Source: JAGOUU01 sp964609155 (GTDB lineage Bacteria > Pseudomonadota > Gammaproteobacteria > JAGOUU01). From it: a stretch of DNA of 35,517 nucleotides. A program made the translations under genes and the position numbers. The stretch covers positions 1 through 35,517 of the forward strand of contig CAZSRF010000026.1 of NCBI GenBank assembly GCA_964609155.1, written 5' to 3'. Each line of letters opens with the position of its first letter. The first letter of the stretch is position 1. The notes under the pieces are model-generated. The model was given only the letters and a program-made list of their open reading frames with translations. It was not told where the DNA came from and searched no databases. Positions 7,034 to 15,603 of this stretch are shown here, one piece after another.

Positions 7034-8995
7034 TTAAACCAATTCTCCAAAGAGTTTCCTTACACTTTCAATACTACGGGTTACTTTCATCGGAGGCAAC
7101 GCCTGTAAAAATAAAGCACCATAGGAGCGCGATACTATCCTTGGGTCACAAATCATAAGTACCCCATAATCTGACTCTGATCTGATTAAGCGCCCTGCTC
7201 CTTGAGTAAGATGTAATATGGCCTGTTGACACTGCAAATCAGTAAAAGCATTGCGCCCTAAACTTTGCATATATTTTATTTTAGCCTGAAGCAAAGGGTC
7301 GCCCGGCGAGGTAAATGGTAATTTATCTATGATGACACATTGAAGCTCTGGACCTTTAACATCAACCCCTTCCCAAAAGCTTGCAGTAGCTAGTAAAATT
7401 GAATTTTCGGTACTAGTAAATTGTTTAATCAATGCTGTTTTACTAGCCTTACCCTGCATTAAAATATTATAATTTTGGCACTGAGGAAAAATGTTCAATT
7501 TATTATAGACATAGTGCATACTAGCAAAGCTTGTGAATAATAAAAATGCCCTCCCTTTGCTTAACTCTAATACAGGTAAAACCTGCTCTAGATAATGGTC
7601 ATTGTAATTATTAGCTAAGGGATCAGGCATTCCCCTAGGTAAGTATAAAACAGCTTTATTTTTATATTCAAAAGGGCTTGGTATAACTAATGTTTTAGCC
7701 GTATCAATACCTAAATCAGATTTGATAAATTCAAAGTTTTTACCACCAGATAGCGTAGCCGAAGTCATAACACAAGAGGTTGCCATAAGATCTAATTTTT
7801 CTAAAAATAACCCTTTAATTTCCAAAGGGGAACGTTTTAAAAGAAAATTATGTTTATAGATTTCATACCAATCTACATACTTTTCATACTGACCAAATGT
7901 AGTTTGGCTATTGGTCAAACGCTGAGCAAAAATATTAAAATCTATCAATACTTGACCCAACCGCTCATAACAGGCTTCAAGCCCCTTACTTCGCGTAGCA
8001 TTCGCATATAATACCTCACTAAGCTCTTGCAAAAGATCATAACAAGTAATTATATCGTTTGTAAAAATATCATCTGATTTTAACGAGTTATAGGTACCCC
8101 TTTCTGGTTTATTTTGTAAATAACGCTGTAATTGTTCTAGTAATCTATTAATCCCCAAGTTAAGATTTGTAAACTCTTTTACATCTTTTGCGCTGTTTTT
8201 TTGCTCTAAGATAATATCTTGTAGCAAATCTTTTACTTTCTTCGTTGAAAATATGGTACCAAAATACATTGTTGCTGTATCAGGGATTTGATGCGCTTCA
8301 TCTAACACAAGATTAACACCATTAGGTAATAATTTAGCATCAGTATTTCCAGACTTAAGCGTCCAATCTGATAATAACAAATGATGATTCACTACGATTA
8401 CTTTAGCTTCCATCGCAGCTTGACGGGCTTTATAAACAAAACAAGAACTAATAAATGGACAATCTTGTCCAAGACAATTATCTGTAGTACTCGTGACATA
8501 TCGCCATATCTCCCTGTCCTCAGGTACATCATCTAACGTTGATGTATCACCATCCAAAGTCGACTCAGACCAGTTTATAATGCTTTTTAATTCTATTGCC
8601 ATCTCAGATGTTGCTAATACAATATCAGTAAGAGCGAGCTCTACGCGGTATTTACAAAGGTAATTATTACGCCCCTTCAATAATACAGCTTTGATGGGTA
8701 TCTGGACTGCTTTTGATATCATGGGTAGATCACGAAAAAACAATTGGTTCTGCAGAGTTTTAGTACCCGTTGATACAACAGTTGTGCTATCACTCAAAAG
8801 TGCTGGAATAAGATACGCCAATGTCTTACCTGTACCCGTACCAGCTTCTGCTAATAAAATTGATTTATTTTTAAAACATTCGAGTATTTCTTTTGCCAGC
8901 TCTAGTTGATGTTCACGGTAAATATAGTTTTTAATATGTTGGGATAAAGCTCCTTGAGGTAAAAAGATTTCATTGATATCAAGATGTAAGCTCAT
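7034..8995 (-). CDS. yoaA: ATP-dependent Fe-S DNA helicase, YoaA/DinG family
   Basis: This is a superfamily 2 XPD-like 5'-3' helicase acting in DNA repair. The 653-residue protein has Walker A AGTGTGKT (51-58) and a four-cysteine Fe-S cluster set at C114, C174, C179 and C185. It also carries VVNHHLLLSDW (201-211) and the DEAH box (232-235). The C-terminal helicase domain shows LLATASFWEGVD and the GRLIRSESDYG motif VI. The length and the NHHLLL block fit YoaA better than the longer DinG, though the boundary between the two names is soft. It is apparently monocistronic, with 38 nt of A+T-rich leader before the next non-coding stretch. Confidence 0.88.
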   Translation of the reverse strand: MSLHLDINEIFLPQGALSQHIKNYIYREHQLELAKEILECFKNKSILLAEAGTGTGKTLAYLIPALLSDSTTVVSTGTKTLQNQLFFRDLPMISKAVQIPIKAVLLKGRNNYLCKYRVELALTDIVLATSEMAIELKSIINWSESTLDGDTSTLDDVPEDREIWRYVTSTTDNCLGQDCPFISSCFVYKARQAAMEAKVIVVNHHLLLSDWTLKSGNTDAKLLPNGVNLVLDEAHQIPDTATMYFGTIFSTKKVKDLLQDIILEQKNSAKDVKEFTNLNLGINRLLEQLQRYLQNKPERGTYNSLKSDDIFTNDIITCYDLLQELSEVLYANATRSKGLEACYERLGQVLIDFNIFAQRLTNSQTTFGQYEKYVDWYEIYKHNFLLKRSPLEIKGLFLEKLDLMATSCVMTSATLSGGKNFEFIKSDLGIDTAKTLVIPSPFEYKNKAVLYLPRGMPDPLANNYNDHYLEQVLPVLELSKGRAFLLFTSFASMHYVYNKLNIFPQCQNYNILMQGKASKTALIKQFTSTENSILLATASFWEGVDVKGPELQCVIIDKLPFTSPGDPLLQAKIKYMQSLGRNAFTDLQCQQAILHLTQGAGRLIRSESDYGVLMICDPRIVSRSYGALFLQALPPMKVTRSIESVRKLFGELV

Positions 8996-9111
8996 AGATG
9001 ATTAATTTATCTTAATTTATCATAGTGTTAGTGAATTTAGGGCTAAGCACGCAAAGTGTATAATACAACTTAAACATTATACGAGAGAATTTAAGAGTTT
9101 AAAATAAAAAA

Positions 9112-9134
9112 CACAGGTTGCAATACAACCTGTG
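9112..9134 (-). terminator. intrinsic terminator downstream of the histone H1-like gene (possibly bidirectional)
   Basis: CACAGGTTG (9112-9120) and CAACCTGTG (9126-9134) form a perfect 9-bp stem with loop CAATA. On the minus strand it is followed by TTTTTTATTTT, and on the plus strand by CTTTTT, so it could stop transcription in both directions. Two further small palindromes, GTAAGCGCTTAC (9146-9157) and CTTGGC/GCCAAG (9157-9170), lie between it and the gene end. Confidence 0.85.
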
Positions 9135-9215
9135 CTTTTTACTTCGTAAGCGCTTACTTGGCAAGCCAAGAAAATTAGTTATTCAATATTCTAAGTTTAG
9201 AACGTATTGAATTAA

Positions 9216-9665
9216 TTACTTTTTTTTAGCTTGTACAGATGATCTTTTAACGCTTCTTTTAGCGCCAGATCTTTTAGCAGCAGATTTTTTAGCTACTTTT
9301 CTAGCTGCTGGTCTTTTAGCAACTTTTTTAGCTGTTTTACGGCGGCTAGATTTTTTAGCTACTTTTTTTACAGCAGATTTTTTAGCTACTTTTTTTGCAG
9401 CGGATTTTTTAGCTACTTTTCTGCCAGTACGCTTAGCTTTGCTCATTGTTTTTTTAGCAGTGCTTCTTCTTTTAGCTGCTTTTCTTACAGGAGCCTTAGC
9501 TTTAAATGCAGTTTTACGTTTAGTTTTTCTTTTAGCTTTTTTAGCTACTACACCATCCATCATAGCTGCAGCTTTTTTTGCTGCTGATGGTCTTTTTCTT
9601 TTTACAACTTTTGTCGCTTTAACACCCACTTTTTTTGTAGATGCTTTCTTTCTTTTAGTTACCAT
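9216..9665 (-). CDS. lysine-rich histone H1-like DNA-binding protein
   Basis: The 149-residue protein is almost entirely Lys, Arg, Ala, Val, Ser and Thr. It carries repeated KKVAKKSA-type units (about residues 85-135) and no acidic patch. Composition and repeats match bacterial histone H1-like proteins such as chlamydial Hc2 and the lysine-rich tails seen in Bordetella and some intracellular bacteria. Such proteins bind DNA non-specifically and compact the nucleoid. The start is supported by AGGAG 8 nt upstream of the ATG. It has its own promoter and a strong terminator, so it is monocistronic. The low-complexity sequence gives no fold, and ribosomal or polymer-binding roles cannot be excluded. 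The repeats make its length prone to vary between strains. Confidence 0.85.
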   Translation of the reverse strand: MVTKRKKASTKKVGVKATKVVKRKRPSAAKKAAAMMDGVVAKKAKRKTKRKTAFKAKAPVRKAAKRRSTAKKTMSKAKRTGRKVAKKSAAKKVAKKSAVKKVAKKSSRRKTAKKVAKRPAARKVAKKSAAKRSGAKRSVKRSSVQAKKK

Positions 9666-9704
9666 ATATTCAAGTCTCCTAATTTTCTTGGGCGGTCATA
9701 TAAA

Positions 9705-9732
9705 ACATTAGCACAACATCATGCTACGTCAA
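9705..9732 (-). promoter_or_regulatory. candidate promoter of the histone H1-like gene
   Basis: On the minus strand TTGACG (9732-9727) is followed after 16 bp by TAATGT (9710-9705). This predicts a short leader of about 30-35 nt that contains the AGGAG ribosome binding site. The -35 box is near-consensus and the -10 is weaker. Confidence 0.5.
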
Positions 9733-10047
9733 AAAAAAATATAACCAAATTAATAATAAAACAGTTATTGATTACTATTTTCAATATTAAAAAAACATCG
9801 TGAATAAAAAATGAAATGTAATCTACTTCAATTTACAGCTTGAAATACATTAGTACCATTTTGGTAAAAAAGAATCAATAAAATTTAAAGTTATATTATA
9901 GATTTTTATACCTAAGGTTTATTTCATTTTAGATAATTTTTGCCAAATATCTTTACTATAATTAAGTATACAACGCCAGTTAATATGATAACAAAATAGC
10001 ATTGTTTCTTTTGATATCAAAGAGTTACGAGCAGAAAGAATTAAGTT
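9733..10047 (+). promoter_or_regulatory. divergent intergenic region upstream of lon
   Basis: This A+T-rich gap holds no gene. A consensus-like -10 hexamer TATAAT lies at 9957-9962, about 85 nt upstream of lon, but without a convincing -35. A heat-shock-like CTTGAAA at about 9838 has a poor partner box at too short a distance. No strong Shine-Dalgarno precedes the lon ATG at 10048. Confidence 0.3.
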
Positions 10048-12450
10048 ATGAATAAAAAGCAACATCTTGAAACCAATGTCAAAAATGAAACACAGGTAAG
10101 CTCAAATAACAGCCTAAGCTTGCCTTATGGCAACATTCCAAAAATTTTATACATTATACCATTATTTGAAAGACCTTTCTTTCCACCACAGAGTTTACCG
10201 GTCTTATTGGACAAAAAATATCTTAAAACTTCCATTGAAAAAATCAATCAAACTTCTTTGCAGATTGGTGGATTTTTATTAAGCAAAAGTAAACGTCCAC
10301 CAACAGATCTTACAAAACTTTATGGCTATGGAACAAGTTTTAGGCTGCACAGCCCTATTGAAGTAGAAAATAAGATTCAAATAGTGGCAGAAGGATTGAT
10401 GAGATTTAAAATAAAAAAGTGGTTATCAAAAACCCCTCCATATTTAGCTGAAGTAGAATACATAACAGACCATATAAAAAACCAAGATCCTATTCAAATA
10501 CGTGCGTATGTCTTAGCTATTATCAGTACAATCAAACAGTTAATCCCATTGAACCCACTGTACAATGAAGAACTCAAATTATTCTTAAACAAATTCACTA
10601 ATTCGGATCCTACCTGTTTTGCAGAATTTACAGCAAGTCTTACCAGTACATCAAAAGAAAATTTACAAAATATTTTAGAAACCAGAGATATTACAACAAA
10701 ACTTAATAATGTATTAGTCCTTCTAAAGCAAGAAATTGAAATTGTCAAACTTCAAACAAAGTTACGGGCAGAAATTGATGAGAAAATTAGTAAACAGCAA
10801 AAAGAGTTCTTCTTAAGAGAGGAGCTTAAGAGCATTCAAGAAGAGCTTGGTATATCCCAAGATGATGGCGTTTCTGAACGTGAGCGCTATGAAGAAAGGT
10901 TGAATAAATTAAACATTACAGATCAGGACTATGAAAAAATTAATGATGAATTAGAGAAACTTTCTGTTATAGAGCCTGGTTCACCTGAATACGCCGTTAC
11001 CAGAAACTACCTAGATACAATAACTAACATCCCTTTTGGCATTTTTTCTAAGGACAAAGTAAGTATACGAAATGCTAGAAAAATATTAAACAAAGAACAC
11101 GAAGGTCTAGAAGACATAAAAGAAAGAATATTAGAATTTATTGCCATAGGTAGTTTAAAAGGTGATATAGCAGGTTCTATTATATTATTGGTTGGCCCTC
11201 CTGGAGTAGGTAAAACCTCAATTGGTAAGTCTGTAGCCCAGGCTCTTGGTCGGAAATTTTACCGATTCTCCGTCGGTGGAATGAAAGATGAGGCTGAAAT
11301 CAAAGGCCATCGTAGAACCTATATAGGTGCAATGCCAGGGAAGATTATACGAGCTTTGATAGATGCAAAAACTGCCAATCCGGTTATCATGTTGGATGAA
11401 ATTGATAAAATGTGCGTATCATATCAAGGCGATCCTGGCGCAGCCTTGCTTGAAGTACTTGACTCAGAACAAAACTATAATTTTTTAGATCATTATATCG
11501 ATATCCGCCTAGATTTATCAAAAGTATTATTTATCTGCACAGCTAATCAACTTGACAGTATTCCACAACCCTTATTAGATCGTATGGAAATCATGCACTT
11601 GGCAGGGTACATCACTAGTGAAAAAATGAAAATTGCAAAGAAACATTTATGGCCAAAAATATTAGAACGTTCTGGTCTTAAGCATCATCAAATAAAATTA
11701 AGTGATACCGCGTTGAAAAAAATTATTGAAGATTATGCTCGTGGTGCCGGAGTAAGAAATCTTGAACAGAAACTTTCCAAGATAGCTAGAAAAGCAGCCT
11801 TAAGAATTATTACTAATCATGATATAACCTTATCTATCACAACAAAAAATCTAACTCAAGTTCTAGGAGAGCCTCTATTCTCTGAAGAAATGCTGATGCA
11901 TGGCATAGGAATTATAACAGGCCTTGCCTGGACAGCAATGGGCGGTGCTACTCTTACAATTGAAGCCTGCAAAGTGCATAATAACCGTCGCGGTTTGAGA
12001 ATCACAGGCAATTTGGGTGAGGTTATGCGAGAGTCTGCAGAAATTGCTTTTAGCTATGTATCATCAAACTTAGACAAATACTGTATTAATGATAAATTTT
12101 TTGACAATGCGCTAGTTCACATCCATGTTCCTGAGGGAGCAACCCCTAAAGATGGTCCATCTGCTGGTATCACTATTGCATCAGCTCTTATAAGTCTTGC
12201 TTTAAAAAGGACTATTAAACGAAGTATTGCCATGACTGGAGAGATCACTCTAACTGGCAAAGTATTAGAGGTAGGGGGAATTCGAGAAAAAATTATTGCT
12301 GCTCGCAGAAACAAAATTAAAGAAATTATTATGCCCTTATCGGTTAAAGCTGATGTCAAACAATTACCTAAGCACTTACTTGAGAACTTAAAAATATATT
12401 ATGTTGAAGAGTACGATGAAGTATTTAAGATTCTTTTTAAAAAACCATAA
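10048..12450 (+). CDS. lon: ATP-dependent Lon protease (S16), AsrA-like branch
   Basis: Lon is a cytoplasmic AAA+ serine protease that degrades damaged and regulatory proteins. The 800-residue protein has an N-terminal substrate-binding domain (about 30-230), a coiled coil at about 240-290 and Walker A GPPGVGKT (383-390). Walker B is VIMLDEIDK. The protease domain shows the Ser-Lys dyad, S705 in PKDGPSAGI and K748 in GGIREK. The IPLFERPFFPPQ start and the GGMKDEAEIKGHRR block resemble the second Lon type of pseudomonads (AsrA) more than classical Lon. There are no clpX/clpP or hup neighbours. The first 30 residues are polar and atypical. An AsrA-like paralogue is my preferred reading; a divergent sole Lon is the alternative. 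Confidence 0.93.
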   Translation: MNKKQHLETNVKNETQVSSNNSLSLPYGNIPKILYIIPLFERPFFPPQSLPVLLDKKYLKTSIEKINQTSLQIGGFLLSKSKRPPTDLTKLYGYGTSFRLHSPIEVENKIQIVAEGLMRFKIKKWLSKTPPYLAEVEYITDHIKNQDPIQIRAYVLAIISTIKQLIPLNPLYNEELKLFLNKFTNSDPTCFAEFTASLTSTSKENLQNILETRDITTKLNNVLVLLKQEIEIVKLQTKLRAEIDEKISKQQKEFFLREELKSIQEELGISQDDGVSERERYEERLNKLNITDQDYEKINDELEKLSVIEPGSPEYAVTRNYLDTITNIPFGIFSKDKVSIRNARKILNKEHEGLEDIKERILEFIAIGSLKGDIAGSIILLVGPPGVGKTSIGKSVAQALGRKFYRFSVGGMKDEAEIKGHRRTYIGAMPGKIIRALIDAKTANPVIMLDEIDKMCVSYQGDPGAALLEVLDSEQNYNFLDHYIDIRLDLSKVLFICTANQLDSIPQPLLDRMEIMHLAGYITSEKMKIAKKHLWPKILERSGLKHHQIKLSDTALKKIIEDYARGAGVRNLEQKLSKIARKAALRIITNHDITLSITTKNLTQVLGEPLFSEEMLMHGIGIITGLAWTAMGGATLTIEACKVHNNRRGLRITGNLGEVMRESAEIAFSYVSSNLDKYCINDKFFDNALVHIHVPEGATPKDGPSAGITIASALISLALKRTIKRSIAMTGEITLTGKVLEVGGIREKIIAARRNKIKEIIMPLSVKADVKQLPKHLLENLKIYYVEEYDEVFKILFKKP

Positions 12451-12453
12451 TAT

Positions 12454-12484
12454 GTAAATCTCCAGACTTGATCTGACAGTTTAC
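12454..12484. terminator. imperfect hairpin between convergent lon and the phosphodiesterase gene
   Basis: GTAAA (12454-12458) and CAGA (12463-12466) pair with TCTG (12472-12475) and TTTAC (12480-12484) around a CTTGA loop, with a 4x4 internal loop. No T-run follows, so its role as a terminator is uncertain. The remainder of the 101-nt gap shows nothing else. Confidence 0.3.
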
Positions 12485-12551
12485 ACTTAAGATCTAATGT
12501 GGCGATGGTAATTTGGACAAAACCTGTAACATACACACCATGTTGCGAATA

Positions 12552-14621
12552 TCAATATCTTATAGCCTTCCCTGAATCCACATAGTGATAAGCTAAACCA
12601 TCTAAAGATAATTCTTTTGTATCTAAAACAAAAGTATAATTTTCTTTATCTGTGTAGTATTCTTTTTGATTCTTACTATCCATTCTGGGTATGTTAAGAT
12701 CAACTGCGGGTTTATTTGGTTGTAACCTATTGTACTTAAGGGTATAATCGCTGGCTTTAATGCCCGAATCAACCAAAGTTTCTAATAGTGGGCGTCCTAC
12801 CCTGTTATTTAGAGGTAATTTTAATAAATTAGCAATAGTAACCGGTACATCAGCATTGGCTGAAGGTAAATTATCAGTATATTCTTTTTTGAAGTCTGGC
12901 CCATATGCTATCAAGGTAGCTTTTATATCAAAGGGGCTTAAGCTTCCGTGAGAACCACGCCCCAAATCACTTGTCGAATAGGCAGTCCCTGGTAGGCCAT
13001 TTATTGACTGATTGATATCATAGGACATTGACACTAAAATATCTGGGTTTCTGCCCTGCACCTGATCATCATAGCGTATTGTCTGCATGGACATAGTACC
13101 AGGTACGTCACCATAGCTTGGATCAACGAATATACTATCAAACTCCACCCTAGACTGAAGCAACTTCACTGCATTTTTAACTGTTTTTTCATCTTTGTCT
13201 ACTACATATAAAAAAGCCGAACCATTATTTCCAGCAACAATAATGTCACCTGGTTCTTTTTTTTGAGGTACAAAGTAATTAGCCGAGTTATATAAAACAC
13301 CTTTACCTTTATTGCATATTTTACCATCTTGATCAGTTTTTATATCAGCCAATAAAGACCTATCTTGAAACATGCCGACCAGAGTTGGATTAAAGACACA
13401 TCCTTTACCGTCATAGGCCCTAAAACCAGCCTTCTTTAATAACTCGACAATTCGCACACTACCAGAAGCACTATAACCATTTTTACTAATCTCACCTATC
13501 TGTTTATTACGAAGATCTCGAAGTGGAAAAGTATTATAATCAGCAGAAACTGTACTATATCCATGATCAGAAACGATAATAAGATTTGTTAGATCAGCAA
13601 GCCCCATTTTATTTAATGAATAAATTAAGCTTCCTAAAAGCCTATCCTGATTTCTTAACGCATTATAATATGCTTTTGTCCCTATTCCATAAGTATGTGC
13701 AGTCGAATCTGGTTCATTAAACCACATTACGCTCAAATCAGGCTTAAAATTTGTCAATATCTCACGTACATATAACGCCATTAAATATTCATTGGCATTT
13801 TTGTAATTGCCCTCTGTAGCTGTATTGGGATCTGCATTATCTTGTAACGGCATTTTGCCATCAAGTGTTTTTATATTAACTTGCGTATTTTTTTTAAAAA
13901 TAGAATCATTATCCTTAGGTAATTTTTCAACACTAGAGTAATATCTTTTTGGCAGAATGTAGCCTTTTTTCTTTAAAGAGTTAAGAAAAGACATAGGGTG
14001 TATCTTTGTTTCGGTTAAAATAATATTTTGATTGTTAGGTTTTATATTTTGTAAAATTGCTGGAGCGTCCTTACCCATCTGAACAGTTTTTAATCCTTTT
14101 TGCTCTGCAACTTGCAAGAGGGTTTCCACGTACAATAAAGGCTTACCTTCTGCTGGTTTATCTAAATCCGTTAGTACATCTTCTTCCTGTACTGATATAG
14201 GCTGTATTCCTAAAATATCAGGCCTCCAAATTTTATTGCCAAAAAAACCAGTATCTCCTGCATAATGCCCTGTAGCCAAACTATTAGCATTATTCATTGT
14301 AACTGTTGGAAAAGATGAGTGATGATCAGCAAAAAAAGTACCTGAATTTTTTAATTGAAATAATACTGGTGTATTTTCTTTAGTTATGACATCCGGTCTC
14401 AAACCATCCCAAATCATTAAGATAACTTTTTTTGATTTATTATTATCGCCAAGGATCTGATCTATTATATTAATATCTTGGGTTGAATTTAAGTTTATTG
14501 TATTAGTAGTATTGGTAGTATTAGATTTTGAAGAGAATCCTTTTTCAGCAGCCAAGACATTATTTGAAACTAAATTTAATACGAGTACAACAACAATAGT
14601 TAACATTTTAACTATATCCAT
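12552..14621 (-). CDS. exported type I phosphodiesterase/nucleotide pyrophosphatase (alkaline phosphatase superfamily)
   Basis: This is a predicted two-metal hydrolase of phosphodiester or phosphomonoester bonds. With the ATG at 14621 it is 689 residues and begins with a signal peptide (basic start, hydrophobic core at about 6-24, cleavage near VLAAEKG). The superfamily signature follows: MIWDGLRPD with metal ligand D72, then FPTVTMNN with the likely nucleophile Thr in TVT (106-108) and ATGHYAGDTGFFG. Later metal-site blocks are NEPDSTAHTYG and VSDHGYST, and GRGSHGS supplies another His. An Asn/Thr-rich linker (NTTNTTNT) follows the signal peptide. A frame five codons longer starts with TTG and is not preferred. 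It acts in the periplasm or outside the cell. The substrate is unknown, with nucleotides, phospholipids and host phosphoesters all possible. It lies 69 nt behind the SUF operon and could be co-transcribed. Confidence 0.85.
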   Translation of the reverse strand: MDIVKMLTIVVVLVLNLVSNNVLAAEKGFSSKSNTTNTTNTINLNSTQDINIIDQILGDNNKSKKVILMIWDGLRPDVITKENTPVLFQLKNSGTFFADHHSSFPTVTMNNANSLATGHYAGDTGFFGNKIWRPDILGIQPISVQEEDVLTDLDKPAEGKPLLYVETLLQVAEQKGLKTVQMGKDAPAILQNIKPNNQNIILTETKIHPMSFLNSLKKKGYILPKRYYSSVEKLPKDNDSIFKKNTQVNIKTLDGKMPLQDNADPNTATEGNYKNANEYLMALYVREILTNFKPDLSVMWFNEPDSTAHTYGIGTKAYYNALRNQDRLLGSLIYSLNKMGLADLTNLIIVSDHGYSTVSADYNTFPLRDLRNKQIGEISKNGYSASGSVRIVELLKKAGFRAYDGKGCVFNPTLVGMFQDRSLLADIKTDQDGKICNKGKGVLYNSANYFVPQKKEPGDIIVAGNNGSAFLYVVDKDEKTVKNAVKLLQSRVEFDSIFVDPSYGDVPGTMSMQTIRYDDQVQGRNPDILVSMSYDINQSINGLPGTAYSTSDLGRGSHGSLSPFDIKATLIAYGPDFKKEYTDNLPSANADVPVTIANLLKLPLNNRVGRPLLETLVDSGIKASDYTLKYNRLQPNKPAVDLNIPRMDSKNQKEYYTDKENYTFVLDTKELSLDGLAYHYVDSGKAIRY

Positions 14622-14690
14622 GTTATATAAGTCCAATTTTGAGTATTATACTCAAAGTTATAATAAATCTAATAATTTATCAAGAAAAAA

Positions 14691-14999
14691 CTAATCAGGC
14701 TGCTCTACTTGAACTATATTATTATCAATTCTGACTTTATAAGTCTGAATGTCTTCAAAAGCTGGTGCAGACAATACTTTACCTGTTTTTACACAAAATT
14801 TTGCACCATGATAGGAGCATGTAATAACACTATCCTCACAAGGAGCATCTTCCAAACCAAAGTCTTGATGAGTGCATAGGTGATCAATAGCATAAAATTT
14901 ATTATCAACATTAAATACAATTACCGTCGTGTAGTCTAAATCAACTACTTCTCTAGTGTTATTTGGAAATTCTGAAATATTTTTTACATTCACCCACAT
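14691..14999 (-). CDS. Rieske-type [2Fe-2S] ferredoxin (SUF operon)
   Basis: This is a 102-residue non-haem Rieske ferredoxin of the BphF/NirD-like small type. The cluster ligands are visible as C42-T-H44 in DHLCTHQDFGLED and C61-S-Y-H64-G in TCSYHGAKF, two Cys and two His. There is no signal peptide, so it is cytoplasmic and an electron carrier. It is the last gene of the SUF operon, 4 nt after sufT, a position seen in other proteobacterial SUF operons. It may supply electrons for cluster assembly or simply be a client. No oxygenase gene is nearby, which argues against a degradative role. Confidence 0.88.
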   Translation of the reverse strand: MWVNVKNISEFPNNTREVVDLDYTTVIVFNVDNKFYAIDHLCTHQDFGLEDAPCEDSVITCSYHGAKFCVKTGKVLSAPAFEDIQTYKVRIDNNIVQVEQPD

Positions 15000-15003
15000 A
15001 ATA

Positions 15004-15588
15004 TTATAATAATCCTAACGTTAATTGGGCTTCTTCTGACATCATATCTTGATTCCAAGGTGGCTCCCAAATTAGTTCAACTTTACATTCAAAGACATTA
15101 GGGACTTCAAGAAGTTTTTTATTCACATCTTCAACTATATATGGTCCCATACCACAACCTGGTGCAGTGAGAGTCATTTTAACTTCAACTCTGTTGCCAG
15201 CATTAATATTACCTGCTTCCATGGGAATTATTTCACATTCATAGATTAAACCCAACTCGACAATATTAACAGGGATTTCTGGATCGTAGCAAGTTTGCAG
15301 TTTAGCCCATATTTCATCTTCACTTACTAAACCATCACCTGTGATTTGTTTTTCAATTTTTTGCGATCCAGAACCAAAATCTTGAGGAGCGTCTCTAGGA
15401 ATTTCTTTACCTATGGCATCCGCATCATTGCCATCAATTCTGGCAAGATTACCATTATAATATACAGTAAAGCTGCCACCTAGTTGCTGCATAATACTGA
15501 CTGACTCATCTTTGATCATTGTAATGGGGATCCCATGCGGTATAAGAATAGCAGGGCAATCGCGAGATAATTTTATTTCTTCTGACAT
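15004..15588 (-). CDS. sufT: Fe-S cluster assembly protein SufT (DUF59 / MIP18 family)
   Basis: This 194-residue protein has a two-part build. The N-terminal part (about 1-95), with ILIPHGIPITM near 14-25 and LGGSFTVYYNGNLARIDG near 36-53, is typical of SUF-associated SufT. The C-terminal part (about 100-194) is a DUF59 domain with DPEIPVNIVELGLIY, LTAPGCGMG (the conserved Cys) and WEPPWNQDMMSEEA. DUF59 proteins help maturation of Fe-S enzymes, mainly under high cluster demand. It starts 15 nt after sufS and ends 4 nt before the Rieske gene. The alternative name PaaD-like is less fitting because of the N-terminal extension. Confidence 0.9.
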   Translation of the reverse strand: MSEEIKLSRDCPAILIPHGIPITMIKDESVSIMQQLGGSFTVYYNGNLARIDGNDADAIGKEIPRDAPQDFGSGSQKIEKQITGDGLVSEDEIWAKLQTCYDPEIPVNIVELGLIYECEIIPMEAGNINAGNRVEVKMTLTAPGCGMGPYIVEDVNKKLLEVPNVFECKVELIWEPPWNQDMMSEEAQLTLGLL

Positions 15589-15603
15589 AATGATATAAGA
15601 TTT

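Noticed and set aside
9439..9711. Long hydrophobic open frame on the plus strand
   Set aside because: It is the antisense of the Lys/Ala-rich histone-like gene, where low complexity keeps the opposite frame open; there is no ribosome binding site.
9838..9865. Heat-shock sigma-32-like CTTGAAA upstream of lon
   Set aside because: The matching CCCCAT-type -10 box is poor and too close (about 9-10 bp), and it lies about 200 bp from the start codon.
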